Counted from the stretch's first letter, positions 7,808-16,422 are shown. The stretch: DNA of 64,000 bases from JAOADN01 sp049323795 (GCA_049323795.1 JBMOOH010000005.1:124001-188000), one strand, 5' to 3'. Translations and numbers: made by a program. The notes: generated from the letters alone by a model not told the origin.

Positions 7808-10234
7808 ATGAAAACCCATATCCAGGTCCTCGTGATCGGCGGCGGCGTCGTCGGCTGTTCGGTCCTCTACCACCTGACCAAGTACGGCTGGACGGATGTG
7901 ATGCTCGTCGAGCGCTCGGACCTGACGAGCGGCTCTACCTGGCACGCGGCGGGCGGGTTCCACACGCTCAACGGCGACACCAACATGGCGGCGCTGCAGG
8001 GCTACACGATCCAGCTCTACCGCGAGCTCGAGAAGATCACCGGCATGTCCTGCGGCCTGCACCACGTGGGCGGCATCACGCTCGCCGACAACCAGGCACG
8101 GTTCGAGATGCTGGTCGCCGAGCGCGCCAAGCACCGCTACATGGGGCTGCACACCGAAATCCTGACGCCGAAGGAGATCGAGGCGCGGACGGACGGGTTG
8201 GTCAATGTCGAGGGGATTGTCGGGGGCCTCTACGACCCGCTGGATGGCCACCTCGACCCCTCGGGCACGACCCACGCCTACGCCAGGGCGGCGCGGATGG
8301 CGGGGGCCGAGATCGTGCTCCAGAACCGCGTGCTCTCCACCACGCAGCGCAGCGACGGCGGCTGGGACGTGGTGACCGAGAAGGGCACGATCCGCGCCGA
8401 GCATGTGGTCAACGCCGGCGGCCTCTGGGCGCGCGAGGTGGGCGCGATGGCGGGCATCTACCTGCCGCTTCTGCCGATGGCGCACCAGTATCTGGTGACG
8501 GACGACATCCCCGAGATCATGGACATCCTGGCATCCGGCCGCGAGTTTCCGCATGTCATGGACCCCGGCGGCGAAAGCTATCTGCGGCAGGAGGGGCGCG
8601 GGCTCTGCATCGGGTTCTACGAAAAGCCCTGCGAGCCGTGGTCGGTGGACGGCACGCCCTGGGGCTTTGGCCACGAATTGCTGAACGAGCAGTTCGACAA
8701 GATCGAGGACAGCGTCAATTTCGCCTATCGCCGCTTCCCGGTGCTGGAACGCACCGGCGTCAAGCGGGTGATCCACGGGCCCTTCACCTTTGCGCCCGAC
8801 GGCAACCCGCTGATCGGGCCGGTGCCGTCCTTACGCAACTACTGGTCGGCCTGCGCGGTGATGGCAGGCTTCAGCCAGGGCGGCGGCATGGGCAAGAGCC
8901 TCGCCGAATGGATGATCCACGGCGAGACCGAGGTGGACCCGAGGGGCTTTGACGTGGCGCGTTTCGGCACCTGGACCAGCCCCGGCTACACGGTCCCGAA
9001 GGTGATCGAGAACTATCAGATGCGGTTTTCGGTCAGCTATCCGAACGAGGAGCGCCCCGCCGCCCGTCCCTTCCGGACGACGCCGATGTACGACATCTTC
9101 GACGGCATGGGCGCGGTCTGGGGCGCGCAGTATGGCCTGGAGGTGCCGAACTATTTCGCCCTGCCCGGCGAGACGCGCTACGAGACGCCGAGCTTCAAGC
9201 GCTCGAACGCCTGGGAGGCGACGCGCCGCGAGGTGATGGCCGTCCGCGAAGGCGTCGGCATCAACGAGATCCAGAACTTCGGCAAGTTCCGCGTGACCGG
9301 CCCGAACGCGCGGGCCTGGCTCGACCGGATCATGGCGGGCCTGATCCCGAAGCCGGGCCGCCTGTCGCTGACGCCGATGCTGTCGCCCCGGGGCAGGATC
9401 ATCGGCGACCTGACGGTGACCTGCCTGTCGGAGACGGAATTCCAGTTGACCGGCAGCTATGGCGCGCAGGACCAGCACCGCCGCTGGTTCGAGATGAACC
9501 TCGAAGAGGGCGTGCGGGTCGAGAACATGTCCGACCGCCTGACCGGATTCCAGATCGCCGGGCCGAAGGCGCGCGACCTGCTGGCCCGGGTGACGCGGGC
9601 CGATGTGTCGGCGGCGGCGTTCCGGTTCATGGACGCGAAGGCGATCACGGTCGGCATGGCGCCCTGTCTTGTCCAGCGGGTCAGCTATACCGGCGATCTC
9701 GGCTACGAGATCTATACCGACTTCATGAACCAGCGCGCGCTCTGGCATGCGCTCTGGGATGCGGGGCAGGACCTTGGCCTGAAACCCTTCGGGATGCGGG
9801 CGATGATGTCGCTCAGGCTCGACAAGCTGTTCGGGTCCTGGGCGCGCGAGTTCAGCCCCGACTATTTCCCCGGCGAGACCGGCATCGACCGCTTCATCCG
9901 CTGGAACAAGCCGGTCGAGTGGATCGGCAAGGCCCCGGCGCTGGCCGAGAAGGCGGCGGGGCCGAAGCGCCGGCTCTGCGCCTTCGTGGTCGATGCGAAG
10001 GATGCCGACGTGGTGGCCTACGAGCCGATCTGGGTCGGCGACAAGGTCGTGGGCTTCTGTACCTCGGGCGGGTTCAGTCACTGGACCGGCAAATCCGTCG
10101 CGCAGGGATTCCTGCCTGCCGAACTTCTCGGCACGCGCGAGGTCGAGATCGAGATCCTCGGCGAGCGGCGCCGCGCCACCCGCATCGACGGCCCCCTCTG
10201 GGATGCCGACGGCGCACGGATGCGCAACGGCTGA
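7808..10234 (+). CDS. FAD-dependent oxidoreductase with GcvT domain (dimethylglycine/sarcosine dehydrogenase family)
   Basis: 808-residue fusion. An FAD-binding DAO domain (about 1-370) starts IQVLVIGGGVVGCSVLYHL, then a short linking domain, then aminomethyltransferase GcvT and GcvT-C domains (about 430-800). The segment GSTWHAAGGFHT contains the His that binds FAD covalently in dimethylglycine and sarcosine dehydrogenases. The family oxidises an N-methyl group and passes the one-carbon unit to tetrahydrofolate. The ATG at 7808 has AGGGAA upstream; the in-frame ATG at 7781 lacks one. The exact substrate is uncertain. It follows a LIV-type importer and a GlxA-type regulator, consistent with a methylated-amine pathway. 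Confidence 0.9.
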   Translation: MKTHIQVLVIGGGVVGCSVLYHLTKYGWTDVMLVERSDLTSGSTWHAAGGFHTLNGDTNMAALQGYTIQLYRELEKITGMSCGLHHVGGITLADNQARFEMLVAERAKHRYMGLHTEILTPKEIEARTDGLVNVEGIVGGLYDPLDGHLDPSGTTHAYARAARMAGAEIVLQNRVLSTTQRSDGGWDVVTEKGTIRAEHVVNAGGLWAREVGAMAGIYLPLLPMAHQYLVTDDIPEIMDILASGREFPHVMDPGGESYLRQEGRGLCIGFYEKPCEPWSVDGTPWGFGHELLNEQFDKIEDSVNFAYRRFPVLERTGVKRVIHGPFTFAPDGNPLIGPVPSLRNYWSACAVMAGFSQGGGMGKSLAEWMIHGETEVDPRGFDVARFGTWTSPGYTVPKVIENYQMRFSVSYPNEERPAARPFRTTPMYDIFDGMGAVWGAQYGLEVPNYFALPGETRYETPSFKRSNAWEATRREVMAVREGVGINEIQNFGKFRVTGPNARAWLDRIMAGLIPKPGRLSLTPMLSPRGRIIGDLTVTCLSETEFQLTGSYGAQDQHRRWFEMNLEEGVRVENMSDRLTGFQIAGPKARDLLARVTRADVSAAAFRFMDAKAITVGMAPCLVQRVSYTGDLGYEIYTDFMNQRALWHALWDAGQDLGLKPFGMRAMMSLRLDKLFGSWAREFSPDYFPGETGIDRFIRWNKPVEWIGKAPALAEKAAGPKRRLCAFVVDAKDADVVAYEPIWVGDKVVGFCTSGGFSHWTGKSVAQGFLPAELLGTREVEIEILGERRRATRIDGPLWDADGARMRNG

Positions 10235-10277
10235 ACGGCCCCTTCGCGGGCCTGCCTTTCGCGGCTACACTGGCCGC

Positions 10278-10883
10278 ATGGCCGATGTCGTCATCCTGAT
10301 CCCGGCCGCCGGCGCCGCGCGCAGGATGCGCGGGACGGACAAGCTGATGGAGCCGGTGGGCGGGGAAACCTGCCTCCGCCGCGCTGCGCGCCTTGCCTGC
10401 GGCACGGGGTTGCATGTGGTGGTCACGCTGCCTGCGGGCGGCCCCCATGCCGCGCCGCGCCGGACAGAACTGACCGGGCTCGGGGCAACCGCCCTGCCCC
10501 TGGCCGACGCCCATGACGGCATGTCGGCGTCGCTCCGCGCCGGGGCGCGCGAGGCGGGCAACGCGGCGGGCCTGATGATCCTGCTGCCGGACATGCCCGA
10601 CATCGCCGACCACGACCTTGCGGCCCTGCTTGACGTGTTCGCCGACGATCCCCTGACCCCGGTTCGCGCTGCCAGCGCCTCGGGCCGGGCTGGCCACCCC
10701 GTCATCCTGCCGCACCGGCTGTTCCCGGGCCTCCTCGTTCTGACCGGAGACGAAGGTGCGCGGCGGGTCCTTGCCGGGGAAGACGTGAACCTCGTCCCGC
10801 TGGAGGGCGACCGCGCCGTCACCGACCTCGACACGCCCGAGGAATGGGCCGCGTGGCGAGCGTCTCGCCCCGGCCCGTCCTAG
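10278..10883 (+). CDS. MobA-like NTP transferase (MocA-type molybdenum cofactor nucleotidyltransferase family)
   Basis: 201 residues with the nucleotidyltransferase start VVILIPAAGAARRMRGTDKL and the metal-binding LLPDMPDI; GRAGHPVILP and DLDTPEEW near the end are also typical. Proteins of this kind attach CMP (MocA) or another nucleotide to molybdopterin, but the group also contains sugar and polyol nucleotidyltransferases. It begins 43 bases after the oxidoreductase. Its stop codon TAG overlaps the stop of the convergent ABC ATPase gene (shared CTAG). MocA is an inference from family. Confidence 0.78.
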   Translation: MADVVILIPAAGAARRMRGTDKLMEPVGGETCLRRAARLACGTGLHVVVTLPAGGPHAAPRRTELTGLGATALPLADAHDGMSASLRAGAREAGNAAGLMILLPDMPDIADHDLAALLDVFADDPLTPVRAASASGRAGHPVILPHRLFPGLLVLTGDEGARRVLAGEDVNLVPLEGDRAVTDLDTPEEWAAWRASRPGPS

Positions 10884-11983
10884 CGGAACAGGACCATCGC
10901 CCCCGGCGACCAGGCGATCCGCGCACGCTCGCCCAGGTCCAGCACCCGCCGGCCGGGAACGTTGCGCATCGACAGCCGCACGGGCTCTTCGATGCCATCG
11001 AGCTTCACGTCGTAATAGGTCATGTCGCCGAAGTAGACGACTTCGCTGATCGTGCCCTGCGTCTCGCGGTCGGTGGCGGCCTGCCCGTCATAGAGGATCG
11101 TCAGCGTCTCGGGGCGGAATCCCACGCTGACCCCATCCCCGCCGGCAGCACCCGGAACCTGGTCGGTGCCGATCCGGCAGGCGCCCATCCCGCCGATCTC
11201 GACCTCGAGGTGCCGGCCGTCTTCGGACAGGACGCGGGCGGGAAGGAAGTTCATCACGCCGATGAACTCCGCGACGGCGCGGGTCTTCGGGCGGCGGTAG
11301 AGCGTTTCGGGTTCGTCGAGCTGGGCGATCCGGCCCTCGAACATCACGGCGATGCGGTCGGACATCACCAGGGCTTCCTCCTGGTCGTGGGTGACGAGAA
11401 TGAAGGTGATCCCCACCTGCCGCTGAAGCTTGATGAGTTCCTCCTGCATCGTCTCGCGCATCTTCTTGTCGAGCGCCGAGAGAGGCTCGTCGAGCAGGAG
11501 CACCTTGGGCTTCAGAATCAGCGCCCGGGCAAGGGCCACCCGCTGCCGCTGGCCGCCCGACAAGGCATGCGCGGCGCGTGCGCCAAAGCCCCTGAGGCCC
11601 ATCATCTCGAGCGCCTCGTCCACGGCCTTCTGCTTCTCGGCACCCGACCGCGGGTCGCGCCGCAGACCGAATCCCACGTTCTGCGCCACCGTCAGGTGCG
11701 GAAAGATGGCGTAGGACTGGAACACCATGTTCGTCGGCCGCACATTGGCCGAGACCCCTTCCATGTTCTTTCGGTCGATCATGATGACGCCCGACGAGAT
11801 GTCCTCGAAACCGGCGAGTGTACGCAAGAGCGTGGTCTTGCCGCAGCCGGACGGGCCGAGGAGCGAGAAGAACTCGCCCGCGCGGATGGTCACGTCGATT
11901 CCGCGCAGTGCATGGTAGGTGCCGTAGTATTTGTGGACGTCGCGGATCTCGATCATCGCTTTGGCATCGGCGGAAAAGGTCAC
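10880..11983 (-). CDS. PotA-type ABC transporter ATP-binding protein
   Basis: 367 residues, ATPase of a polyamine/opine/phosphonate-class importer. Walker A GPSGCGKT (about 43-50), LSGGQRQRVALARAL, Walker B LLLDEPLSALD, and a C-terminal TOBE-like regulatory domain (VGFRPETLTIL, then SEVVYFGDMTYYDVKL). I chose the GTG at 11983: it has GGAGG six bases upstream and overlaps the permease stop as GTGA. The ATG at 11956 has no ribosome site. It is the last gene of a permease-permease-ATPase operon. Substrate unknown, because no binding protein gene is linked. Confidence 0.9.
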   Translation of the reverse strand: MTFSADAKAMIEIRDVHKYYGTYHALRGIDVTIRAGEFFSLLGPSGCGKTTLLRTLAGFEDISSGVIMIDRKNMEGVSANVRPTNMVFQSYAIFPHLTVAQNVGFGLRRDPRSGAEKQKAVDEALEMMGLRGFGARAAHALSGGQRQRVALARALILKPKVLLLDEPLSALDKKMRETMQEELIKLQRQVGITFILVTHDQEEALVMSDRIAVMFEGRIAQLDEPETLYRRPKTRAVAEFIGVMNFLPARVLSEDGRHLEVEIGGMGACRIGTDQVPGAAGGDGVSVGFRPETLTILYDGQAATDRETQGTISEVVYFGDMTYYDVKLDGIEEPVRLSMRNVPGRRVLDLGERARIAWSPGAMVLFR

Positions 11984-12789
11984 AGGAAGCCTCCGGTATC
12001 CTTGGCGCCGGTCTTCGCGACCCCGCGGCGGCGGAAGTATTCGGCGATGGCGAGAAGGGCGATCGACAGGCACACGAGGATGGTGCCGAGCGCCATGATG
12101 ACGGGCAGACCGGTCGGAAAGCGGAGCTGCGAGAAGATGTAGATGGGCAGCGTCACGGTCGATCCGGCCACGAAGAAGGCCATGATGAATTCGTCGAGCG
12201 AGATGATGAAGGAAATCAGCAGCGACGAGATGATGCCGGGCATGACGAGCGGCAGGATGATCAGCCGGAACGTGGAAAGCCGCGTCTCGCCGAGGTCGAT
12301 CGCGGCCTCTTCCAGCGACTTGTCGAGGCTCAGGAACGCGCCATTGAGGATCGCGATCGTGAACGGCGTGGTGACGAGGATGTGGCCGAGGATCACCGCG
12401 CCCATGCCGAGCGGCACGCCGACCACGTTGACGAAGATGACGAGGAGCGCAACGGCGAGGATCACCTCGGGCATCACGAGGGGCAGCATGATGAACCCCA
12501 TCATCGCGCCCTTGCCCTTGAAGTCGTAGCGCGTCGAGGCGCGCGCCGCGAACACGCCGAGTGTCGTCGAGCAGACGGAAACCGTGACCGCGATGATGAA
12601 CGAATTCTTCACCGCCTCCTGAAGCGAGGAATTGCCGAGAAGCGACGCGAACCACTTGAGCGAGAAGCCCTGGAGCGGAAAGGCGATCACCGTGCCCTTG
12701 TTGAAGGCGAAGAGCGGCAGCAGGAAGATCGGCGCGAAGAGAAACACGAGGTAGGCGTAGGAGTAGAAGCGCATCCAGTTCGGCTTCAT
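11980..12789 (-). CDS. PotC-type ABC transporter permease
   Basis: 269-residue inner-membrane permease with six predicted helices, the first at FYSYAYLVFLFAPIFLLPLF. The EAA loop (LEEAAIDLGETRLSTFRLI, then PLVMPGI) that contacts the ATPase is intact. FSLKWFASLLGN after helix 1 is typical of PotC. It starts 13 bases after the upstream permease and its stop overlaps the ATPase start. It should pair with the PotB-type protein in the membrane. Confidence 0.9.
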   Translation of the reverse strand: MKPNWMRFYSYAYLVFLFAPIFLLPLFAFNKGTVIAFPLQGFSLKWFASLLGNSSLQEAVKNSFIIAVTVSVCSTTLGVFAARASTRYDFKGKGAMMGFIMLPLVMPEVILAVALLVIFVNVVGVPLGMGAVILGHILVTTPFTIAILNGAFLSLDKSLEEAAIDLGETRLSTFRLIILPLVMPGIISSLLISFIISLDEFIMAFFVAGSTVTLPIYIFSQLRFPTGLPVIMALGTILVCLSIALLAIAEYFRRRGVAKTGAKDTGGFL

Positions 12790-12802
12790 CGCATCCGTCC
12801 TT

Positions 12803-13690
12803 CTATCGCTGTCCGCGCAGGAAGCGCCGGTTGAGGAACAGGAAGACGAGAGACACCACGCCGACCAGAACCATGGTGGTCACCGCGATGGCCGAGCCCA
12901 GCGGGTAGTTGTCGATCTTGAGATACTGGATCTGGATCATGTTGGCGATCAGCCGGCCCTCGGGTCCGCCGACGAGCTGCGGCGTGACGTAGTCGCCCAC
13001 CGTCGGGATGAAGACGATCAGCGTCGCCCCGACGACCCCCGGCATGGCGAGGGGCAGCGTGACCCGCAGGAAGGTCATCCACTTCGATTCGCCCAGATCC
13101 TGCCCGGCCTCGAGCAGCGAGCGGTCGATCTTCTCGAGCGCGACATAGATGGGCAGGATGGCGAAGGGCGCGTAGGCATGCGCGAGCGTGATGATGACCG
13201 AGTTGACGTTGTAGAGGATGAAGGTCAGGGGCTCGGAGATGACCCCGAGCCCCATGAGCGCCGAATTCACGACCCCGTCATAGCCGAGGATCACCTTCCA
13301 CAGGAATACCCGGATCAGGTAGCTCGTCCAGAACGGGATGGTGATCAGGAACAGCCAGATCGACTTCCGGGCCGGCGGCACGTTGAAGGAGATGTGGTAG
13401 GCGACCGGGAAGGCCAGGACGACCGTCACGGCCGTCACCACGGCCGACACGAAGAGCGATCTGCCCCAGAGCAGGACGTTCAGCGGATCGGACCAGGCTG
13501 CGGCATAGTTCTGCATGGTGAAGACCGGCACGATCCTCTGCGCACCCGAACCGTCCGTCAGGAACGACAGGACCAGGACCGCAAGCACTGGCGCGCCGAG
13601 CAGCAGGACCGCATAGAGGAATGTCGGGCTGATGAGGATGTAGCCGCTGAAGGCCGGCGACCGGCTGAACCGGTCCCATCTGGAAGACAC
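12803..13690 (-). CDS. PotB-type ABC transporter permease
   Basis: 295-residue permease starting VSSRWDRFSRSPAFSGYILI. The first helix and a periplasmic loop are followed by four to five helices and the EAA loop (LLEAGQDLGESKWMTFLRVT, then PLAMPGV). The GTG at 13690 has AGGGGGAAA upstream, and no ATG lies near the start of similarity. It is the first gene of the potBCA-like operon, 161 bases downstream of the MocR-type regulator on the same strand. A perfect palindrome at 13720-13740 precedes it. Confidence 0.88.
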   Translation of the reverse strand: MSSRWDRFSRSPAFSGYILISPTFLYAVLLLGAPVLAVLVLSFLTDGSGAQRIVPVFTMQNYAAAWSDPLNVLLWGRSLFVSAVVTAVTVVLAFPVAYHISFNVPPARKSIWLFLITIPFWTSYLIRVFLWKVILGYDGVVNSALMGLGVISEPLTFILYNVNSVIITLAHAYAPFAILPIYVALEKIDRSLLEAGQDLGESKWMTFLRVTLPLAMPGVVGATLIVFIPTVGDYVTPQLVGGPEGRLIANMIQIQYLKIDNYPLGSAIAVTTMVLVGVVSLVFLFLNRRFLRGQR

Positions 13691-13719
13691 GTCTTTCCCC
13701 CTATCCCCGTCCGGGTCTC

Positions 13720-13740
13720 CGCCTTGTGTTGCACAAGGCG
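13720..13740. promoter_or_regulatory. perfect palindrome upstream of the PotB-type gene; candidate operator
   Basis: CGCCTTGTG-TTG-CACAAGGCG is a perfect inverted repeat 30 bases upstream of the PotB-type start. The core CTTGTGTTG followed by CACAA recurs at the start of the MocR-type regulator gene (15254-15269). It could be an operator or, as RNA, a leader hairpin. Confidence 0.5.
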
Positions 13741-13851
13741 TTCCACCTGAAAAGGCCCTAAGCGCGGCGGCGGCACACCGGAGGGGCCTGAACGGGGACC
13801 GGGGCCGGGACCCGGGACCTCTGGCCCGCCTGGCGGGCGGCACCTGCGACG

Positions 13852-15267
13852 TCAGTCGAAGAAGCTGTTCGGGGGCCGGTCGAGCAGCCGTGCAAGGGTG
13901 GCCATCGCCCCCGCGAACCGGTCCTCGGGCACGTCGCCTGCAAGCGCGATGCGGACGGCGTTCGGGGCATGGCCGTCCACCAGCGCATACTCGTCGGACG
14001 AACGGATCAGGACACCCTCGGCCTCGGCAGTCCGGGTGAAGGTCGAGGCACGCCACCCCGACGGCAGCTTCAGCCAGACGAAGGCAAGCCCCTTCTGCCA
14101 GGAGACGTCGAAGCGGCCGAGCGCGTTCAGGGCGATCCCGAGCCGCCGGTCGAACTCGGCCTGGACGGCGGTGCGGAGCTCGGCCGCCCTGCCCGAGACA
14201 AGGAGCCTCTGCACGATGTCGAGGATCGGCGCCGAAAGTCCGAAATACCCGTGCTGCGTGGCGAGGCGGGCGGTCTCGCCCAGACCGGACGGACAGAGGA
14301 CCGCCCCGAAGCGCAGCCCGGCGGCGACCGATTTCGACAGCGACGCGATGAGCCAGGTCCGCTCGGGCGCCGCCGCCCGGAGCGCCGGCAGGCCGGGCAG
14401 CCCCGCCGCATAGCAGTCGTCCTCGAGGATCTGGAGATCGTGCACCCGCGCGACCGCGACGATCTCGGCCCGCCGTTCGGGTGTCATCCGGACGGTCGTG
14501 GGATTCTGCGCCTCGGTGGTGACGCAGACGAGCCGGCCGCGGACATGACGGCAGGCCTGGTCGAGCGCGTCGGCCCGCATGCCCTGGGCGTCGAGCGGCA
14601 CGGGAACGATCTCGGCCCGGTTCAGCCGCGCCGCATGGCGGAAGCCCGGATAGGCCAGTTCCTCGGCGAAGACCACGGGGCGGTCGCCCCTCAGGGTGCA
14701 TTGAAGAACGATGTTCACGCCGCTCTGCCCGCCCATCACCAGCGCGATGTCGTCGGGATCGACGGCCCCGAGCGTCAGGTCGCTGAGATAGAAGGCGAAC
14801 GCCTCGCGCACCGCACGGTCGCCGCGGACACTGGGATAGTCGAGATAGCGGGATCCCTCCTGCGCGGCCACGTCGCGCATCGCCTGCCGTATCGCGTCCG
14901 ACTGGCCGACCTCGGGCAGGAGGGGCGGGCGCAGGTCCACGATCCCCTCGGCGGCGCCGGGCCGCGCCGCCGGCCGCGGGCGGCCGAGGATGTCCGCACC
15001 GGGCCCGAGCGCCGGCCGCCGCGAGGCCACGAAGGTTCCCCGCCCGACCGTGGCCTCGAGCAATCCGTCCTGCGTGGCGATCCGGTAGGCACGCGCGACC
15101 GTTCCCGGGGTGACGCCCAGCCGCCAGGCCAGATCCCGCACGGGCGGCAGGCGCGAACCTTCTGCCAGCACCCCCTTGCGAACAGCCTCCCGCAGGGCCC
15201 GCGACAAGGCCAGATACTTGGGTCCGGATTGCCCCGAGAGATCGGGCTGCCAGCTTGTGTTGGTCAC
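13852..15267 (-). CDS. MocR-type GntR/aminotransferase-fold transcriptional regulator
   Basis: 471 residues. The N-terminal winged helix of the GntR family (about 17-85: GVLAEGSRLPPVRDLAWRLGV, VGRGTFV) is joined to a fold-type I PLP aminotransferase-like domain. The PLP lysine lies in LIASLSKSVAAGLRFG. MocR regulators such as GabR and PdxR sense PLP or amino compounds. The start is GTG at 15267, with no strong ribosome site seen. It stands upstream of the potBCA-like genes and divergent from the DUF1127 gene. TTGTGT motifs around its start suggest autoregulation. Confidence 0.9.
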   Translation of the reverse strand: MTNTSWQPDLSGQSGPKYLALSRALREAVRKGVLAEGSRLPPVRDLAWRLGVTPGTVARAYRIATQDGLLEATVGRGTFVASRRPALGPGADILGRPRPAARPGAAEGIVDLRPPLLPEVGQSDAIRQAMRDVAAQEGSRYLDYPSVRGDRAVREAFAFYLSDLTLGAVDPDDIALVMGGQSGVNIVLQCTLRGDRPVVFAEELAYPGFRHAARLNRAEIVPVPLDAQGMRADALDQACRHVRGRLVCVTTEAQNPTTVRMTPERRAEIVAVARVHDLQILEDDCYAAGLPGLPALRAAAPERTWLIASLSKSVAAGLRFGAVLCPSGLGETARLATQHGYFGLSAPILDIVQRLLVSGRAAELRTAVQAEFDRRLGIALNALGRFDVSWQKGLAFVWLKLPSGWRASTFTRTAEAEGVLIRSSDEYALVDGHAPNAVRIALAGDVPEDRFAGAMATLARLLDRPPNSFFD

Positions 15268-15322
15268 AATGTTTTTCTGGACCCGCCGATTGTGTGTTTA
15301 TATGCCAGAAATATCGACACAA
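15254..15322. promoter_or_regulatory. AT-rich divergent control region with repeated TTGTGT motifs
   Basis: The 104-base gap between the MocR-type gene and the DUF1127 gene is much richer in AT than its surroundings. It holds TTGTGT at 15255-15260 and 15290-15295 (35 bases apart), ACACAA at 15317-15322, CACAA at 15265-15269, and an inverted pair TTTCTGG (15274-15280) / CCAGAAA (15305-15311). The TTGTGT at 15290 followed 16 bases later by TATCGA could be a plus-strand promoter. These look like binding sites for the adjacent MocR-type regulator; inferred from position and repetition only. Confidence 0.45.
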
Positions 15323-15371
15323 AGGCGATGCTTTTTCAAGCACGATCTTCCCGACCGCCGAGAGGTGTACC

Positions 15372-15593
15372 ATGACAGGCATTGCACGGATCGCTCTCTC
15401 CGCCGTCCCGAGCGCCGTTCACCGGACGCTGCGCGACTTTCTTTCCACCGTGGTTTCCACCGTCGCCGCCTGGTCGGGCCGCGCGCGTCAACGCCGCGCG
15501 CTTGCGGGTCTCGACGACCACATCCTGCGGGACATCGGGATCGACTCCCGCAAGGCGCTGGAGGAATCCGCCCGACCGTTCTGGAAGACATAG
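15372..15593 (+). CDS. DUF1127 small basic protein
   Basis: 73 residues. The C-terminal half has the DUF1127 signature RRALAGLDDHILRDIGIDSRKALEE, an arginine-rich helix pair with the characteristic LDDxxLxDIGI. Family members are common in Rhizobiales and Rhodobacterales and have been linked to RNA metabolism and stress; here the role is unknown. GAGGTG lies 5 bases upstream of the ATG, and a strong intrinsic terminator follows the stop, so it is a single-gene transcript. It is divergent from the MocR-type regulator gene. Confidence 0.85.
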   Translation: MTGIARIALSAVPSAVHRTLRDFLSTVVSTVAAWSGRARQRRALAGLDDHILRDIGIDSRKALEESARPFWKT

Positions 15594-15624
15594 GACGCGC
15601 CCTTCCCCGGCGCGCCCTCTTCCT

Positions 15625-15654
15625 CGGCCGGAATCCTCGTCCGGCCGTTTTTTT
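15625..15654 (+). terminator. intrinsic terminator of the DUF1127 gene
   Basis: Perfect 8-bp stem CGGCCGGA / TCCGGCCG with a 7-base loop, followed by seven T (15648-15654). It begins 32 bases after the DUF1127 stop. It is the clearest rho-independent terminator in the window. Confidence 0.9.
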
Positions 15655-15872
15655 GCCCGCCGGACCGTCGTCCCCGGCATCCCCGGCCGCGCACCTGTCA
15701 CGGTCAGGACCCGAGACGTAACCGGCCGGGCGTCATCCAAACCCCCAACCGGACGCAGGATTGTATCCATATTGTATGCAACCGGTCCGGCGCCTGCAGA
15801 TCCGCCGCCCGCAGATCCGGCGCCTGCGGCCGGCATTCCCGGGGGATGCCGCGGAGAACCGTGACGGCACGA

Positions 15873-15896
15873 GGGGCGCGGATCGCTCCGCGCCCC
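15873..15896 (-). terminator. hairpin downstream of rplM-rpsI
   Basis: Perfect 10-bp stem GGGGCGCGGA / TCCGCGCCCC with a 4-base loop, starting 26 bases after the rpsI stop. No U-tract follows on the minus strand, so it may act as an RNA 3'-end stabiliser or a poor terminator. Confidence 0.55.
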
Positions 15897-15922
15897 CCGC
15901 CAATTCCGACTGACTGCGCCGA

Positions 15923-16420
15923 TCAGCGCTTGGAGAACTGGAAGCTCCGGCGCGCCTTGCGCTTGCCGTATTTCTTGCGCTCGACCACGCGGCTGTCGCG
16001 GGTCAGGAAGCCCGCGGCCTTGAGCGCGGGACGGAGCGAGGGTTCGTAAAGCTGCAGCGCCTTCGAGATGCCGTGCTTCACGGCACCCGCCTGGCCCGAC
16101 AGCCCGCCGCCCGCGACGGTGGCCATCACGTCGAACTGGCCTTCGACATTGGCGATCTGGAAGGGCTGGCGCAGGATCATCTGCAGCACGGGACGCGCGA
16201 AGTAGTCCTTCATCGCCTTGCCGTTCACCACGACTTTGCCCTTGCCCGGCCTGATCCAGACACGCGCGACCGCGTCCTTGCGCTTGCCGGTGGCATAGGA
16301 GCGGCCCTGCGCGTCACGCTCGGGCTGACGGGGCGCGGCGGCGGCCGGGGCCGTCGCCGCGACCGCGGCACCGGACACGGCCGACTTCAGATCGTCGAGG
16401 GATTTGATTTCATCGGCCAT
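15923..16420 (-). CDS. rpsI: 30S ribosomal protein S9
   Basis: 165 residues, ending in the S9 C-terminus GKRKARRSFQFSKR, whose last residues reach the P-site tRNA. The core SYATGKRKDAVARVW and GGGLSGQAGAVKHGISKAL is intact. The first 40 residues are the Ala-rich N-terminal extension (MADEIKSLDDLKSAVSGAA) usual in alphaproteobacteria. I prefer the ATG at 16420, with GGAG nine bases upstream, to the GTG at 16426. It follows rplM with a 2-base gap, the standard rplM-rpsI pair. Confidence 0.97.
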   Translation of the reverse strand: MADEIKSLDDLKSAVSGAAVAATAPAAAAPRQPERDAQGRSYATGKRKDAVARVWIRPGKGKVVVNGKAMKDYFARPVLQMILRQPFQIANVEGQFDVMATVAGGGLSGQAGAVKHGISKALQLYEPSLRPALKAAGFLTRDSRVVERKKYGKRKARRSFQFSKR

Positions 16421-16422
16421 CT

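Larger units (their letters stand above)
15594..15922. other. intergenic stretch between convergent DUF1127 and rpsI
   Basis: 329 bases without a gene. It holds the DUF1127 terminator on the left and the rpsI hairpin on the right. Between them, at about 15790-15840, GC-rich near-repeats of GCAGATCCGCC/GCAGATCCGGC and CGCCTGC occur. An AT-richer patch (ATTGTATCCATATTGTATGC, 15760-15779) contains two copies of ATTGTAT 12 bases apart. I see no credible reading frame. Confidence 0.6.

Noticed and set aside
12803..15382. An 859-codon minus-strand frame joining the PotB-type gene to upstream sequence
   Set aside because: Only the last 295 codons match PotB. The rest is antisense-frame read-through of the MocR-type gene, and the GTG at 13690 has a good ribosome site.
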